Below are positions 18,028-26,439 of a stretch of DNA of 33,512 bases, piece after piece. A model generated the notes under the pieces. It saw only the letters and a program-made list of their open reading frames with translations, did no database searches and was not told the origin of the DNA. Source of the stretch: Roseobacter sp. GAI101 (GTDB taxonomy: Bacteria; Pseudomonadota; Alphaproteobacteria; Rhodobacterales; Rhodobacteraceae); the NCBI RefSeq assembly GCF_000156335.1, contig NZ_DS999215.1:38890-72401 (forward strand), read 5' to 3'. How positions within the stretch are numbered: the first letter of the stretch is position 1; the number at the start of each line of letters is the position of its first letter. The position numbers were made by a program, and so were the translations under genes.

Positions 18028-18743
18028 AGGCCTGGCCCGGGAAAGGAAGTTCCGCCTGGTCCAGCACGCCGACGTTTCAGCCTACCAAAATGTTGCGACA
18101 TACACGAATGGCCGAAGTTACGGGCCGCACCGCAGCAGTCGAATTAGTGGGGCAACGGCGGGTTGGGGTCGTTAACATTTGCTGAACCTTATTGTCATTG
18201 CAGACAGCCTGCATCTAGGACCAGTTCCGCCATTACGTTGATAAGAAATATCCGAGAACACGAGGTTGCGGAGTTTCCAAAGTGCACTGTAAGTCATTCA
18301 TATTTTGTAGTCGCTGTGGTGCTCAGTTTCCAACCTAAGTCATTCGATCAGCCAGATTGGCACTGAACAGCTGGGTTCATCAATTCTCTAAAAAGCCATT
18401 GATTTCACCAAGCTATTTGGTGAAATTCGGACGCTTTTGAACACAATTTACCGTCGGATTGTCCAATGTGACTGGCAGCCGGACCACGATGACGCGGGTT
18501 TGCGGCCCGATGCAACCGGCTCCGCTCGTTTCCGCGAACGCGGTCAATGCTCGGAGAGATTAAAGCTTGATCGGCAAGCAGATTCAGGCGACCTTGCCAA
18601 CATTATAACGGTCACTTGAGAAGATATCCGCTGAATTACCGACAAGGCCCCGAATGTGCGGCTAGTTTCTGCGGCTCAAATTTTATGAGTTTTCTGGATC
18701 CGAGATGGCGAAAGATATCTAATTTAACAGAAGGAGTATTTAC
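18028..18743. other. Gap of about 715 bases, accessory non-coding DNA
   Basis: No credible gene is visible. The base composition shifts from the GC-rich style of the neighbouring catabolic genes to AT-rich towards 18743. A perfect hairpin lies at 18402-18426. The segment borders IS remnants further on and may be a junction of acquired DNA. Confidence 0.4.
18402..18426. repeat. Perfect 10-base inverted repeat
   Basis: ATTTCACCAA (18402-18411) and TTGGTGAAAT (18417-18426) are exactly complementary with a 5-base loop. No T-run follows, so it is not a typical terminator. It lies about 320 bases upstream of the lysine-rich protein gene and could be an operator or a relic IS end. Confidence 0.5.
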
Positions 18744-19685
18744 ATGCAAAAGCCAAAGGACATCAACCCTGGCTGGTGGAAAAAGAATAAGCCAAAGAGT
18801 CTCCCCAAAGCGCCAGTGGATGCACTAATCGTCAAATATGCGAAAAGTAGCAAAAAAGACAAAATGGGCAAAATCGAAAGCCTTGTAACCAAAGAAACTG
18901 ATCTATCGAAATTGAATAAAGATCCGGTTTTTACTGAGGGCAAAGTGTTGCTCGCTGAACTCAAGAGATTTCGCAATATCGTAATGAAGGAAAAACATAG
19001 GGAATTCCTGGATTCCATTGATATTATGATCGACATCCTTCGATTGGATATAAAAGAGATTGATGCTTTTGCTCAGAAAAAATTTGATGACCATAAGGAA
19101 GCGAAAATCAAAGAAAAGGGTGCGAAGAATAAGAAAGATCGTGCAAAAATTGATGAAGAAATTTTGAAATCTAGAAAGGAGTACGCTAAATTTAATGCGG
19201 ATAATATACATGCGCATGTCAAGAAGCTGGATAAAGAGGATAAAACCTTAAAAGATCAAGTAACGCGCGAGCTCTCGAAATTGAGTAGATCTGTTGGTAA
19301 AGCGAAACAGGAAGATGAATTCAAACGGGCCTTTGGTCAATATCGCTGGCTCCTTTCGTGGATCAAGGCCCGGATCTCAAGTATGAAAAAGGAGGTTGCC
19401 GATCTTTCCAAGATCATGGAGAAAGCCGGCGGCAGCGATGCAGATGTGAAAAAATATTTCGAGCAGGCCTTTGATCGCAATATTCTTTCGCACACATTGA
19501 AATCCTGGGATGTATATAAGAAGCAGTGTCAGGATGCGGATAAGGCTGCTGTAAAACAGGTCGTAGCGAAGTTGGGCAAGAAAGAAGGCATCGCCTGCTA
19601 TAACGCGGCTGAATCCTTAGAGCTGCCTATAAAAAAACCAGACGCCGAAGGCACAGTAAAGTTGAAAATCAAGAAGTTGAAATAG
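18744..19685 (+). CDS. Lysine-rich, helical protein of unknown function
   Basis: This 313-residue protein is very rich in K, E and D and mostly predicted helical, with probable coiled coil between about residues 100 and 230. It has no signal peptide or membrane helix. The N-terminus has an unusual PGWWKKNKPKSLPK segment (residues 9-22). The C-terminus ends in a basic tail, VKLKIKKLK. AGAAGGAG lies ten bases upstream of the ATG, so it is a real gene. It is clearly AT-richer than the surrounding metabolic genes and is flanked by IS debris, which suggests horizontal transfer. I do not recognise a family. Its helical, charged style resembles the two proteins at 26818-30552, but I see no alignable motif. 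Confidence 0.8.
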   Translation: MQKPKDINPGWWKKNKPKSLPKAPVDALIVKYAKSSKKDKMGKIESLVTKETDLSKLNKDPVFTEGKVLLAELKRFRNIVMKEKHREFLDSIDIMIDILRLDIKEIDAFAQKKFDDHKEAKIKEKGAKNKKDRAKIDEEILKSRKEYAKFNADNIHAHVKKLDKEDKTLKDQVTRELSKLSRSVGKAKQEDEFKRAFGQYRWLLSWIKARISSMKKEVADLSKIMEKAGGSDADVKKYFEQAFDRNILSHTLKSWDVYKKQCQDADKAAVKQVVAKLGKKEGIACYNAAESLELPIKKPDAEGTVKLKIKKLK

Positions 19686-19734
19686 TAGCCTTTAGACTTT
19701 CGTTACACCATCAGTTTTTAAACCAACATCCAAG

Positions 19735-19990
19735 TCATTGAAAATTCATTTTCGGGAAGGTGTTCAGCGTCCTGCGCGGACTTGGATACATTGATTTGTA
19801 AACAGAACAAGATGGTGGCTGCGAGGGCGATTGCAGGCATAAATACCTTAAGGCATCTGTCATATCGACTGGCGATCCGTCGCCAGTCTTTCAAGCTTCC
19901 GAACCTGATCTCGATCCAGCATCGTCGTTCAAGCGGCGCTTGTCATATTTGACGGGCTTTTCACGTAATCTCAGCCCCGACATCCGGTGC
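19735..19990 (-). pseudogene. IS5-family transposase C-terminal remnant
   Basis: Read on the minus strand, the sequence gives KPVKYDKRR. After a frame change it gives WIEIRFGSLKDWRRIASRYD, then RCLKVFMPAIALAATILF. This is the conserved C-terminus of IS5-type (IS427-like) DDE transposases, where the usual text is RNRIEIMFGRLKDWRR. The frame breaks near 19925-19940 and the N-terminal two thirds are absent, so it is a decayed relic. Confidence 0.7.
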
Positions 19991-20016
19991 CAGATCACTA
20001 TTTTGTCTGGGCAGGG

Positions 20017-20592
20017 TCAGAATGATGTACGCCACCCGACCACCAGCCCTGTGGACCCGCTGCTGACATCATAAAACCCATAGCCATCTGACCGGTGATG
20101 CAGTCTGAAATACAGGTTCGATTCGACTTCGCGCAGGGCAAATTCGATCTCGGCCATCCAGTAGACCAAATTGCGCTGCGACGCGCCTTTTCTATCCAAT
20201 TCGACCCGCGGAATTTTCGTTGCGTGGGACAGGCCAAGGCCAATGGCCAAGCTCTGTAGCTGTTTCGGAACAGGGTGATCTGGCGTGTAGCGCAGTATGA
20301 GTGGCAGGTTGACTTCGAAATGGTCCTGCCGACCGAAATGCCCCACGGTCTGCAGTTCAAAGCCATAGCTGAACCGGCTCGTGCCGATTTGGCGATCCCA
20401 GCCCAGTCCAAGACCTGCAAGGTTGGAGTCTGCAAGTTTGAGTTGGCCAGGGGTGAGGGTTTCATGCCATCTGTTTTCCGTCATGACACCAAGAAACCCA
20501 ATATAATACCAACCGCTATCAGCCTTGGTTGGGCCGACCGAAAGTAAGTAGACTAAGGCAAAAAGAACGGCCCGACCCCTTGAGTGCAACAT
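20017..20592 (-). CDS. Small outer-membrane beta-barrel candidate, possibly PagL-like
   Basis: The protein has 191 residues from the ATG at 20592, which puts a clean signal peptide at the N-terminus (cleavage after TKA). An in-frame start at 20679 would bury it. The mature part alternates polar and hydrophobic residues (GLGLGWDRQIG, FSYGFELQTVG, FEVNLPLILRY) and ends in the C-terminal phenylalanine typical of outer-membrane barrels. The segment LHHRSDGYGFY near the end has an H-x-S pattern reminiscent of the lipid A 3-O-deacylase PagL, but the catalytic glutamate could not be placed. It stands alone between IS relics. Confidence 0.6.
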   Translation of the reverse strand: MLHSRGRAVLFALVYLLSVGPTKADSGWYYIGFLGVMTENRWHETLTPGQLKLADSNLAGLGLGWDRQIGTSRFSYGFELQTVGHFGRQDHFEVNLPLILRYTPDHPVPKQLQSLAIGLGLSHATKIPRVELDRKGASQRNLVYWMAEIEFALREVESNLYFRLHHRSDGYGFYDVSSGSTGLVVGWRTSF

Positions 20593-20688
20593 CCTGGAAC
20601 TTTCATCTTGCTGGTTTCTAAAAGTGTTCTTGTTTGGCAGCCTAACCGGGAGGTCGTCGGGCAAAATGACAAATCGCATATCTAACGG

Positions 20689-21000
20689 CTATTGAGGCGA
20701 AATGAGCCGATACTCCCCAAATAGAGTGTCCTTCCGCTCATAGAGCCATTGTTTTTCTGCGCTCCGGTCCAGCCTCTTGGACCCGTGGTACCGCCGTTCG
20801 GGCATCTGACGCGTGAGCAGGGCAGGATCCCCGGTCTTGGTGGCGAGGTCACATGCCGTGCCCTCCAGCTGTGCCGGATGAGAAGCGGTGCCATCTGCCA
20901 ACATCCGGTGGAACGAGACGCCAAGTTTGCGGGCGACAGCAAGGACAGCACGACGGCGGCCTTTGTTGTTTTCCTGCCCCTGCTGTGCGGTACCTTTTCT
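20689..21000 (-). pseudogene. Probable IS110-type transposase C-terminal remnant
   Basis: On the minus strand, a frame open from about 21000 reads NNKGRRRAVLAVARKLGVSF, then HRMLADGT, close to the end of IS110-family transposases (arginine-rich, AVARKL, H-x-M, DGT). The following residues to the stop at 20689 are unrecognised. The catalytic N-terminal DEDD region is not visible upstream, so this is a fragment. The assignment is from one motif only. Confidence 0.4.
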
Positions 21001-21232
21001 TAAAAAGGCAAACCAATGAAACCCTTTATTCTTACTGGTGATGGGACGACCGGTCCTGTTTGGCTCAGAAACTTCGTAAATCAGCTGGAAATGTTTCGCT
21101 CACCCGCAAATGTCAGCTTCACTTCTGCAGTTCTCTCCAATCAAATGGCTGATAGGACGCTTCGTTGAACCATTGTCAAAGTACCAGCGCTTCTATCGAC
21201 GGACACAACCTGTTGCCTTGGTCACGAAGATC
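21001..21232. other. Non-coding stretch after the second tctA
   Basis: Only short frames are present. No terminator with a T-run was found downstream of the tctA stop at 21233. The segment probably belongs to the decayed IS area. Confidence 0.3.
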
Positions 21233-22828
21233 TCACCCTCCTGCTTGTCGGCCGCGCCCCAGCAGCACGACCGAAGCGATGGCTGCTGTCATGAATATGA
21301 CGGAAGTAGCGCTTCGAAATAGGAACCAAGGATCGCCACCGGACGCGGCAAAGGCTTCATGGGCCGTCTGTTCAAGCGGCCCGGCTAAGATGAAGGCGAT
21401 CACGAACGGCAGAACGGGTATGTCGCTGCGGCGGAACAGATACCCGAGGACGCCGAAGGCGAAAATAACCCATAGGGCGAACAGGCTCGTTTCCTGCACG
21501 TAAATCGCCGTCAGGGTCAAAAGCAGGACAACCGGCAGCAGGATCGGGCTCGGTACGCGGGCGAGGACACCCATCGATCGCATGAAACGGCCACCGATGG
21601 TCCAGTTCAGTAGGTTGCCGATGGACATAAGGGTGAAGATACCGAATGCGGTCACCAGTTCCGGATTGATGTCGGGTGAGGTGAAATTGAAAACGGCGGG
21701 GCCGGGGTTGAAGCCGCCAATGCTGTCGGCGGCGAGGATCAAGAACACCGCTGCCGCATTGCCCGGAATGCCAAGGGACAGGACGGGAATGAGGTTCGCC
21801 CCCGATACGGCCGAATTTGCTGCTTCGGTGGCGGCGATGCCCTCCGGCGCGCCATAGCCAAAGCGCGGCTCCTCGTTGCCGTGCGTCTTCTCGTGGCGGT
21901 GCCTCCCAACGGTGTAGCTAAGCGTGGCCGCGAGCGTGGAGCCGACGCCGGGCAGCGCTCCGATGATCGTGCCAATGACGGCGGAGCGTGCAACGTGCGG
22001 TGCGATGCGCCGTATGTCGCCTTTTTCAAGGTCATCTATCAGCCCGACGGGCGGCGGTGCGGCAGCTTTCGCTTTCCGCACCGCATTTCGTATCGTGTCC
22101 TCGAAGCTCTTGAAGATCTCGCCCAGGATCAGGACGCCCAGGATCGCTGCGACCAGCGGAAAGCCGTTCGAAAGTCCTTCCACGCCAGCGGTCAGGCGGG
22201 GTGTCAGGGATTGGCCGGTGCCAACGAATGCCGCGAGCAGACCCAGTCCGACTGACAGAAGCCCCCGACCAACGGACCCGCCCATGACGGCGGCGATGAA
22301 GGAAATGGACAGGATCAACAGCGCGGTCTTCTCTGGCTGGTCGAGATAGGCCTCGACGAAGACGGCCAGAAACGGGGCGCAGATGAACAGAACGAGATCG
22401 GAGAATGTATCGCCCGTCACCGAGGACAGCTGCGCGATTTTCAGCGCCCGACGCGGCTGGCCGTTCTGGGCCATAGGATGACCGTCCAGCGTCGTCATCA
22501 ACGCATCGGGCGTACCGGGCATGTTGAAGAGGATCGCGGGCACCGCGCCGCCGACTGTCGCCCCCTTCATGATCCCGATGAGAAAGCCAAAGACCGGAAG
22601 CAGGGCGTCGGGAGTAAATCCAAAGATCGAGATCAGGATCGGCAGGGAAATGGCCATCGCCATTGGCCCGGCAAGCCCCGGCGTCGCACCAACCGCGATG
22701 CCGGTCAGCAGGCCGCCCAGCACCATGGCCGGCGACGCCGGAATGCCGTAGCCCAGTATCGAGAACAGTTCAGGGCCCTGAAAGACAGCCAGCACGCCAA
22801 GCCATATATAGTTCAGAACTTCGATCAT
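21233..22828 (-). CDS. tctA: TTT large membrane subunit (TctA), second system
   Basis: This 531-residue polytopic inner-membrane transporter subunit shows the TctA hallmarks: GATPGLAGPMAMAISLPILI near residues 47-66 and GGAVPAILFNMPGTPDALMT near 94-113. GALPGVGSTLAATLSYTVG lies in the middle, and IAATEAANSAVSGANLIPVL with SLGIPGNAA follows. It differs clearly from the tctA at 11464, so the two systems are not recent duplicates. The ATG at 22828 overlaps the stop that the ancestral tctB frame would use (ATGA), a translational-coupling arrangement now disturbed by the nonsense codon in tctB. Confidence 0.94.
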   Translation of the reverse strand: MIEVLNYIWLGVLAVFQGPELFSILGYGIPASPAMVLGGLLTGIAVGATPGLAGPMAMAISLPILISIFGFTPDALLPVFGFLIGIMKGATVGGAVPAILFNMPGTPDALMTTLDGHPMAQNGQPRRALKIAQLSSVTGDTFSDLVLFICAPFLAVFVEAYLDQPEKTALLILSISFIAAVMGGSVGRGLLSVGLGLLAAFVGTGQSLTPRLTAGVEGLSNGFPLVAAILGVLILGEIFKSFEDTIRNAVRKAKAAAPPPVGLIDDLEKGDIRRIAPHVARSAVIGTIIGALPGVGSTLAATLSYTVGRHRHEKTHGNEEPRFGYGAPEGIAATEAANSAVSGANLIPVLSLGIPGNAAAVFLILAADSIGGFNPGPAVFNFTSPDINPELVTAFGIFTLMSIGNLLNWTIGGRFMRSMGVLARVPSPILLPVVLLLTLTAIYVQETSLFALWVIFAFGVLGYLFRRSDIPVLPFVIAFILAGPLEQTAHEAFAASGGDPWFLFRSATSVIFMTAAIASVVLLGRGRQAGG

Positions 22829-22938
22829 ACGTCACCGTTAGGGGGCAGGAGAAGGTCTGGGAACGGAAGATCGAACACGACGATCAGCCCTGCAACAGCG
22901 AGCAGTCCGATCCACAGGGCCCGCCAGGTGAAACGTCT

Positions 22939-23394
22939 TTACATCAGGGACATCATGGTTGTGACAAGGAACGTTCCTCCGATGACGAAGCCGGTGTATT
23001 TCCATGGCACGGTGTCGCGCAGATCACGGTAGCTCTGTTCGGTCAGCTCGAAGGCCTTTGCCACCAGCACGACAAAGGGTCCGGACCAGCGCATCAAGAC
23101 GATGGAGAGCAGAAAAATTCCGATGAAGATCGTCAGGAACCTGATATTCGTGCGGTTGATATGAGAGGCGGGGAGGTCGCCCCCTTTCTCAAGCGCGATC
23201 AGGATACCCGCCAGGCCGATCAGGCCGAATGCGAACATGGGTGCCATTGCGTCACCGATCGACAGGCGACCGCGCTGCCGAAGGATCATCCCGGTTGCAG
23301 TGTCATTCGGGACCCAGACGAAAATCGCCAGTAATGCCAGAATGATGACGCAGCCGCCCAGAATACGATTTGCCCTGTCGCCTAGCATAGCCAA
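22939..23394 (-). CDS. tctB: TTT small membrane subunit (TctB), truncated by an in-frame stop
   Basis: The 151-residue product contains the first three helices of a TctB protein and ends MMSLM at a TAA (22939-22941). Directly after it the same frame stays open for 37 more codons to a TGA at 22825-22827, encoding RRFTWRALWIGLLAVAGLIV and DLPFPDLLLPP, a typical last membrane helix and tail. The ancestral gene therefore had 189 codons and overlapped the tctA start. A single base change (for example TAC to TAA) explains the present state. Whether the shortened protein still works, or the stop is read through, is open. Confidence 0.85.
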   Translation of the reverse strand: MAMLGDRANRILGGCVIILALLAIFVWVPNDTATGMILRQRGRLSIGDAMAPMFAFGLIGLAGILIALEKGGDLPASHINRTNIRFLTIFIGIFLLSIVLMRWSGPFVVLVAKAFELTEQSYRDLRDTVPWKYTGFVIGGTFLVTTMMSLM

Positions 23395-23423
23395 ACCTCC
23401 TCCAAGCGGCTGCGGTGGGGTGC

Positions 23424-24380
23424 TTAACCCTTGCTGGCTTCGTCCAGAAGGTTGGTGGCGTCCTCGAGCAGTCCTTTCATCTTGGCGTCCAGCGCCTCGC
23501 CAGTGATTACGTCGGCCCCGTCGAAGCCGTTGGTCACGAGGGTATGCGCTTCGGTCGCGGGATCGTTGAGGACCTCCTCTATGGCCGCCCTAAGGGATGA
23601 TCGGGCCGCCGGGTCCATTTTTGCGGGCGCGATGAACATGAAGTAACCGTCAAGGTAGAAGGTGCTGCCCAGATCGGTAATCATGGGGGCATCCGGTGAA
23701 TCCTTTAGAGCCGCCGGGATCCCGCTGGCGATGTTGACCATCTCGCCCTGCTTTACCGGCTTGGATTGTGCTCCGGCAACCCAACCGATGTCGAGGTCAC
23801 CGCCGCGCAGGCCGTTCATGACACCGGCCCCGCCCTTGACCGGAACGATGTTAAGTTTGATCCCTGCCGACTTGCCGAACAGGTAGGCCACATCTGCCTG
23901 ACGGTCCGACGCCACGCCAAAGCGGATCGGATTGCCTGCCTTTGCGGCGGCGTCAACTTTGTCCCAGCTGTCAAACGCACCGTCCGCCATCGCCACGAGG
24001 CCAAATTCAAAGCTCGCGGTTGTCGCCAAAGGCGTGAACTTGTCGAGTTGGATATCATCGGCTCCCGCTGCGAGAGCGCTGTAGGTCAGCGTTTCAGAAA
24101 CGACCATGCCGATCGCCGTGCCGTCGGCAGGTGCTTTCGCCAGTTCGGCCGCGAGGCTCAGGCCGCTGTTACCCGTCAACTGTTGGGGCAGGACCTTCCA
24201 GCCGTATCGCTCCTCGATGCCCTGCGCGATAAGCCGCGCCTGCGTATCGGCACCACCGCCGGCAGCGAAACCAATATACATTGTGATGGGCCCCGGTGGC
24301 GTCCAGTCGGCTGCTGATGAAACTGCTGGTGTGCAAACTGCGGCGATTGCAATGGCAATCGGCTTGAAAAGTTCTTTCAT
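23424..24380 (-). CDS. tctC: TTT substrate-binding protein (TctC/Bug family), second system
   Basis: This 318-residue periplasmic receptor has a signal peptide at residues 1-23 (ending AVSSA). It is followed by PPGPITMYIGFAAGGGADTQ, the Bug-fold ligand segment, and later PVKGGAGVMNGLRGGDLDIG and DGYFMFIAPAKMDPAARSSL. I chose the ATG at 24380 because GGGAGG lies just upstream; the frame from 24419 adds residues without signal character. It is the first gene of tctC-tctB-tctA on the minus strand and is divergent from MarR. The sulfatase next door hints that the ligand may be an organosulfate or its carboxylate product. Confidence 0.92.
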   Translation of the reverse strand: MKELFKPIAIAIAAVCTPAVSSAADWTPPGPITMYIGFAAGGGADTQARLIAQGIEERYGWKVLPQQLTGNSGLSLAAELAKAPADGTAIGMVVSETLTYSALAAGADDIQLDKFTPLATTASFEFGLVAMADGAFDSWDKVDAAAKAGNPIRFGVASDRQADVAYLFGKSAGIKLNIVPVKGGAGVMNGLRGGDLDIGWVAGAQSKPVKQGEMVNIASGIPAALKDSPDAPMITDLGSTFYLDGYFMFIAPAKMDPAARSSLRAAIEEVLNDPATEAHTLVTNGFDGADVITGEALDAKMKGLLEDATNLLDEASKG

Positions 24381-24418
24381 CGTTTCCTCCCTGATGAAGT
24401 GATCTGAGCCTTGCCGCA

Positions 24419-24460
24419 AAAGGTGGACATATCAACGAAAAGGTTGACATCTCCACCTTT
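24419..24460. promoter_or_regulatory. Long inverted repeat between tctC and marR, MarR operator candidate
   Basis: AAAGGTGGACATATCAA (24419-24435) is matched by the reverse complement of TTGACATCTCCACCTTT (24444-24460), 15 of 17 pairs, with an 8-base spacer. It lies centrally in the 113-base divergent region between tctC (start 24380) and marR (start 24494). This is the expected place and symmetry for a MarR dimer site that controls both directions. Confidence 0.75.
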
Positions 24461-24493
24461 GTCCGTTGAAGCTGACTGCGGGAGGACTGACGC

Positions 24494-24994
24494 ATGAGAG
24501 ACGACGCGGAAAAGGAAATTGCGGAAGGGGCTGGGTTCGACCTTTCGCTTCTGCTGCCGTTCCAGATCACAAAGCTCAGCAACAGGCTTGCCGCTCAGGC
24601 GCGGGCGATCTTGGCACGGCATGACAACCTGTCGCTCCCTCAGTGGCGGATCATCCGGGTGATCGCGATGGGATTGTCGAACCGGTCAACGGAAATCCGC
24701 AAGAGTACTGGTATCGACAAGAGCCAGTTCAGCAAGACTGTGAATGCTCTTGTCGAAGAAGGTTACGTCGTAACGGTGCCGTGCCAGGAAGATCATCGCC
24801 AGATCGAGCTTATTCTGACGGGAAAGGCCATCGCCGCCTATGAGCTCCTCGCACCCGAATTTGCGGCAAGACAGCAGCACTTGCTGGTGGCGCTGACCCC
24901 CGCACAACGCGAGATGATCTTTCCCGCCATTCACGCGCTGGCGCGCGCAGCTGAGACGATCGACTTTATCGACACACCCACATCAGAGGACTGA
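24494..24994 (+). CDS. MarR family transcriptional regulator
   Basis: This 166-residue winged-helix dimer contains LSLPQWRIIRVIAMGLSNRS, then EIRKSTGIDKSQFSKTVNAL (recognition helix). The wing CQEDHRQIELILTGKA is in the MarR form, with the usual aspartate-arginine pair. GGAGG precedes the ATG at 24494. It is followed five bases after its stop by the sulfatase gene and is divergent from the TTT operon. It is therefore most likely the ligand-responsive repressor of this organosulfate or carboxylate unit. The inverted repeat at 24419-24460 is the best binding site candidate. Confidence 0.92.
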   Translation: MRDDAEKEIAEGAGFDLSLLLPFQITKLSNRLAAQARAILARHDNLSLPQWRIIRVIAMGLSNRSTEIRKSTGIDKSQFSKTVNALVEEGYVVTVPCQEDHRQIELILTGKAIAAYELLAPEFAARQQHLLVALTPAQREMIFPAIHALARAAETIDFIDTPTSED

Positions 24995-24999
24995 ACCCT

Positions 25000-26427
25000 G
25001 TGGCAAATTCGAAGAACCTGCTTGTCATTCTGTCGGACGAACACCAGGCGCTGTCGTGTGTCGGGCACCCGCTTGTAAAGACGCCGAACCTCGACAAGCT
25101 GGCGGCGCGCGGCATCCGGTTCAGCAACGCCTACACCCCGTCGCCCATATGCGTGCCCGCACGGGCGGCCTTTGCATCGGGGAGATATGTCCACGATATC
25201 CGGCTTTGGGACAACGCGATGCCCTACACAGGCAAGCCCCGGGGCTGGGGCCATGCGCTGCAGGACAAGGGCATCCGCGTGGAATCCATCGGTAAGCTGC
25301 ATTACCGCGACGCCGAGGATCCCGCAGGTTTCGATGTCGAACACATTCCCATGCAGGTCGCGGGCGGCCACGGCATGGTCTGGGGCTCCATCCGGCGCGA
25401 GGACGAACGTGTCCGCAAGGAGGGCCGGATGCTCGGGCCTTACATCGGCCCGGGCGACGGCAACTATACCCGTTACGATACCGCCGTGGTATCGCGGGCG
25501 ACCGAGTGGTTCGCAAACGCCGCCAAACGACCCGAGGAGCCGTGGTGCCTTTATGTCGGGCTGGTCGCTCCCCATTTTCCGCTGGTCGTGCCGCAAAAAT
25601 ATCTCGACCTCTATCCGATTGAGGACCTGCCGCCATTCAAGCTTCATACGATGGACGGTTTTGTGAACCACCCATGGGTGCAGAAACAGAATACTGCGCT
25701 GGCGGGCGACGAGGGGTTCACGGACGATGCCGAGCGCAGGCTCGCCGCAGCCTGCTACTTTGCGCTGTGTACTTTCCTTGACGACAATATTGGCAAGCTG
25801 ATGGCGTCCCTCGAAGAGAATGGCCTTCTCGACGAAACGATGGTGATCTACTCTTCCGACCATGGCGATAATGTCTGTGCCCGAGGGCTGTGGGGCAAAT
25901 CGAACATGTACGAGGAATCAGCGGCCGTGCCGCTGATCGTCGCGGCACCGGGTGCCGAACCGGCAACCTGTGCTACGCCCGTCACTCTGCTGGACGTGTC
26001 GCAGATCATCATTGACCATTTCGGAGCCTCGCTGGAAGGAACGCGACCGGGCCGGTCGCTCTACGATATCGCCGCAGAACCGGAAGACACGGATCGCGTG
26101 ATCTTTAGCGAATACCACGCTGTCGGCGCAGTCTCTGCCGCGTACATGCTGCGCAAGGTGGATTGGAAGCTCATCCACTACCACTACTTCGCCCCTGAAC
26201 TGTTCAATCTGGCTGAAGATCCGGAAGAAACGACAAACCGTGCCAAGGATCCGCACGCAGCCTCTGCTCTGGCAGAACTCGAAGCCGAGCTCCGCAAAAT
26301 ATGCGACCCCGCAGAGATGAACGACCTCGCCTTTGCCGATCAGGATGCGCTGATCGAAGGTTACGGGGGACGTGAAGCGGCCATGAACATAGGCGCGCCT
26401 GCCGCGACGCCGCCGCCGGAAACCTGA
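25000..26427 (+). CDS. Type I sulfatase (formylglycine-dependent)
   Basis: This 475-residue sulfuric-ester hydrolase carries the C-x-P-x-R maturation motif at C51-V-P-A-R55, with alanine following. C51 should be converted to formylglycine. Metal and active-site residues visible include D13 (LSDEHQ, where the second metal aspartate is E14 instead of D), K100 and H102 region (GKLHY), H192 (APHFP) and D287-H288 (SSDHGD). No signal peptide is present, so it acts in the cytoplasm. The start is GTG at 25000, five bases after the marR stop. With the divergent TTT importer it suggests uptake of a sulfate ester followed by desulfation inside the cell. The alkyl or choline-type substrate is not resolved. 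Confidence 0.9.
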   Translation: MANSKNLLVILSDEHQALSCVGHPLVKTPNLDKLAARGIRFSNAYTPSPICVPARAAFASGRYVHDIRLWDNAMPYTGKPRGWGHALQDKGIRVESIGKLHYRDAEDPAGFDVEHIPMQVAGGHGMVWGSIRREDERVRKEGRMLGPYIGPGDGNYTRYDTAVVSRATEWFANAAKRPEEPWCLYVGLVAPHFPLVVPQKYLDLYPIEDLPPFKLHTMDGFVNHPWVQKQNTALAGDEGFTDDAERRLAAACYFALCTFLDDNIGKLMASLEENGLLDETMVIYSSDHGDNVCARGLWGKSNMYEESAAVPLIVAAPGAEPATCATPVTLLDVSQIIIDHFGASLEGTRPGRSLYDIAAEPEDTDRVIFSEYHAVGAVSAAYMLRKVDWKLIHYHYFAPELFNLAEDPEETTNRAKDPHAASALAELEAELRKICDPAEMNDLAFADQDALIEGYGGREAAMNIGAPAATPPPET

Positions 26428-26439
26428 AGACAGCGCGAC

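Noticed and set aside
18437..18828. Short plus-strand frames before the lysine-rich gene
   Set aside because: They lack ribosome binding sites, and one overlaps the true start with its AGAAGGAG signal in another frame.
24931..25863. Minus-strand open frame of 310 codons opposite the sulfatase
   Set aside because: The sulfatase frame has catalytic motifs; the antisense frame is unrecognised and has no start signal.
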